DNA from: Bryobacterales bacterium | GTDB taxonomy: Bacteria > Cyanobacteriota > Vampirovibrionia > Obscuribacterales > Obscuribacteraceae | NCBI GenBank assembly: GCA_903970295.1 | Contig: CAJCHQ010000447.1 | Span: forward strand, 1 to 6,313 | DNA: 6,313 nucleotides | Reading direction: 5' to 3' | Shown: positions 5,865 to 6,313 of the stretch, piece by piece | Position numbering within the stretch: the first letter of the stretch is position 1 | Layout of the letters: each line of letters opens with the position of its first letter | Notes under the pieces: generated by a model | Seen by the model: the letters and a program-made list of their open reading frames with translations, nothing else | Database searches by the model: none | What the model was told of the DNA's origin: nothing | Position numbers and translations under genes: made by a program

Positions 5865-6313
5865 CTAAACGATGCGCCGTCTGCCGCTACTTCTGAAGCG
5901 CGAAGACAATGTCTTGCGTTCGAGTGGTGCATTGGGGTCAAGCTGCTTGCCGACAATTTTTTCAATGTCGCGCACCAGATGACGCTCGCCTTCGCTGACA
6001 AATGAAAGGGCCACACCAGAGCGTCCGGCGCGGCCGGTTCGGCCTATGCGGTGCACATAATCTTCCGGCGCTTCCGGCAGGTCATAATTTATGACATGGC
6101 TGATTGAAGGGATATCCAGGCCGCGAGCGGCAACATCAGTGGCCACGAGCACGGCGAATTCCCCATCACGATATCTCTGCAAAGTCTTTTCGCGTTGGCT
6201 CTGACTGATATCACCATGAATTTCTTCGGCCATTACTTTCGCATCCAGCAAGCGACCTCTGACCCAGGCAGCTTTGCGGCGGGTTTTGGTGAATACCAGA
6301 ACCGACTTCATGT
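5865..6313 (-). CDS. DEAD-box ATP-dependent RNA helicase (RhlE-like), C-terminal part only
   Basis: ATP-driven RNA-unwinding enzyme of superfamily 2; the gene enters from the right edge. The visible 149 codons cover the second RecA-like domain. Numbering from the methionine at 6311: motif IV (VLVFTKT, 4-10), HGDISQSQRE (32-41), motif V (VLVATDVAARGLDIP, 54-68), INYDLPEAPEDYVHR (74-88) and motif VI (HRIGRTGRAGRSG, 87-99) with the arginine-finger residues present. Only about 45 residues follow, ending in a basic tail (RSSGRRRIV). The short tail with an IEKIVGKQ segment is like RhlE-type proteins rather than DeaD/CsdA, which have a long RNA-binding extension. The methionine at 6311 is internal; the DEAD motif and Walker A lie outside the window. 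A candidate terminator follows the stop codon. These helicases act in ribosome assembly or RNA decay, often in the cold. Superfamily is certain; subfamily is tentative. Confidence 0.95.
   Translation of the reverse strand, partial: MKSVLVFTKTRRKAAWVRGRLLDAKVMAEEIHGDISQSQREKTLQRYRDGEFAVLVATDVAARGLDIPSISHVINYDLPEAPEDYVHRIGRTGRAGRSGVALSFVSEGERHLVRDIEKIVGKQLDPNAPLERKTLSSRFRSSGRRRIV

Noticed and set aside
5756..6016. 86-codon minus-strand open frame at the end of the helicase gene
   Set aside because: It is a different frame of a region whose helicase motif frame is certain.
6309..6311. ATG as the start of the helicase
   Set aside because: It sits inside helicase motif IV, far into the protein; the true start is beyond the right edge.

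Overview
The window carries three complete genes and one complete regulator, flanked by two genes cut by the window edges. Base composition is moderate, near half G+C. The left-edge gene encodes an EmrA/HlyD-type membrane fusion protein, which normally works with an inner-membrane transporter and an outer-membrane channel, so a diderm (Gram-negative type) bacterium is likely. The small secreted protein with an R-x-E-R-L-E-K-K-L helix, and the long Asp/Asn/Gly-rich repeat protein with a LysM-like segment, remind me of Obscuribacterales ('Melainabacteria', non-photosynthetic Cyanobacteriota). That lineage guess is from memory of protein style and is not proven here.

Layout. 1-943 (minus, cut by the left edge): EmrA-like adaptor. 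951-1682 (minus): TetR-family repressor, 7 bp upstream of the adaptor gene and in the same operon. 1683-1797: divergent intergenic region with a perfect 8+2+8 palindrome just upstream of tetR, the likely operator. 1798-2271 (plus): small exported protein of unknown function. 2360-3301 (plus): unrecognised 313-residue protein. 3313-5490 (minus): 725-residue repeat protein whose stop codon faces that of the preceding gene across 11 bp. 5491-5864: non-coding region with the repeat gene's leader, an inverted/direct CGATTAG-type repeat and a probable terminator of the last gene. 5865-6313 (minus, cut by the right edge): C-terminal RecA-like domain of a DEAD-box RNA helicase.

How the genes work together. 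The tetR-adaptor pair looks like a self-regulated drug or small-molecule export operon: the repressor would bind its palindrome, release it on binding a ligand, and allow expression of the adaptor and presumably a transporter gene beyond the left edge. The two plus-strand genes may share a transcript (88 bp apart), but nothing in their sequences ties them to the efflux operon. The repeat protein and helicase genes look like independent units.

I did not see a CRISPR array, an insertion sequence, a tRNA or rRNA gene, or a clear mobile element. The best candidates for undescribed biology are the 725-residue LysM-like/repeat protein, the 313-residue orphan and the small Gly/Met-rich exported protein.
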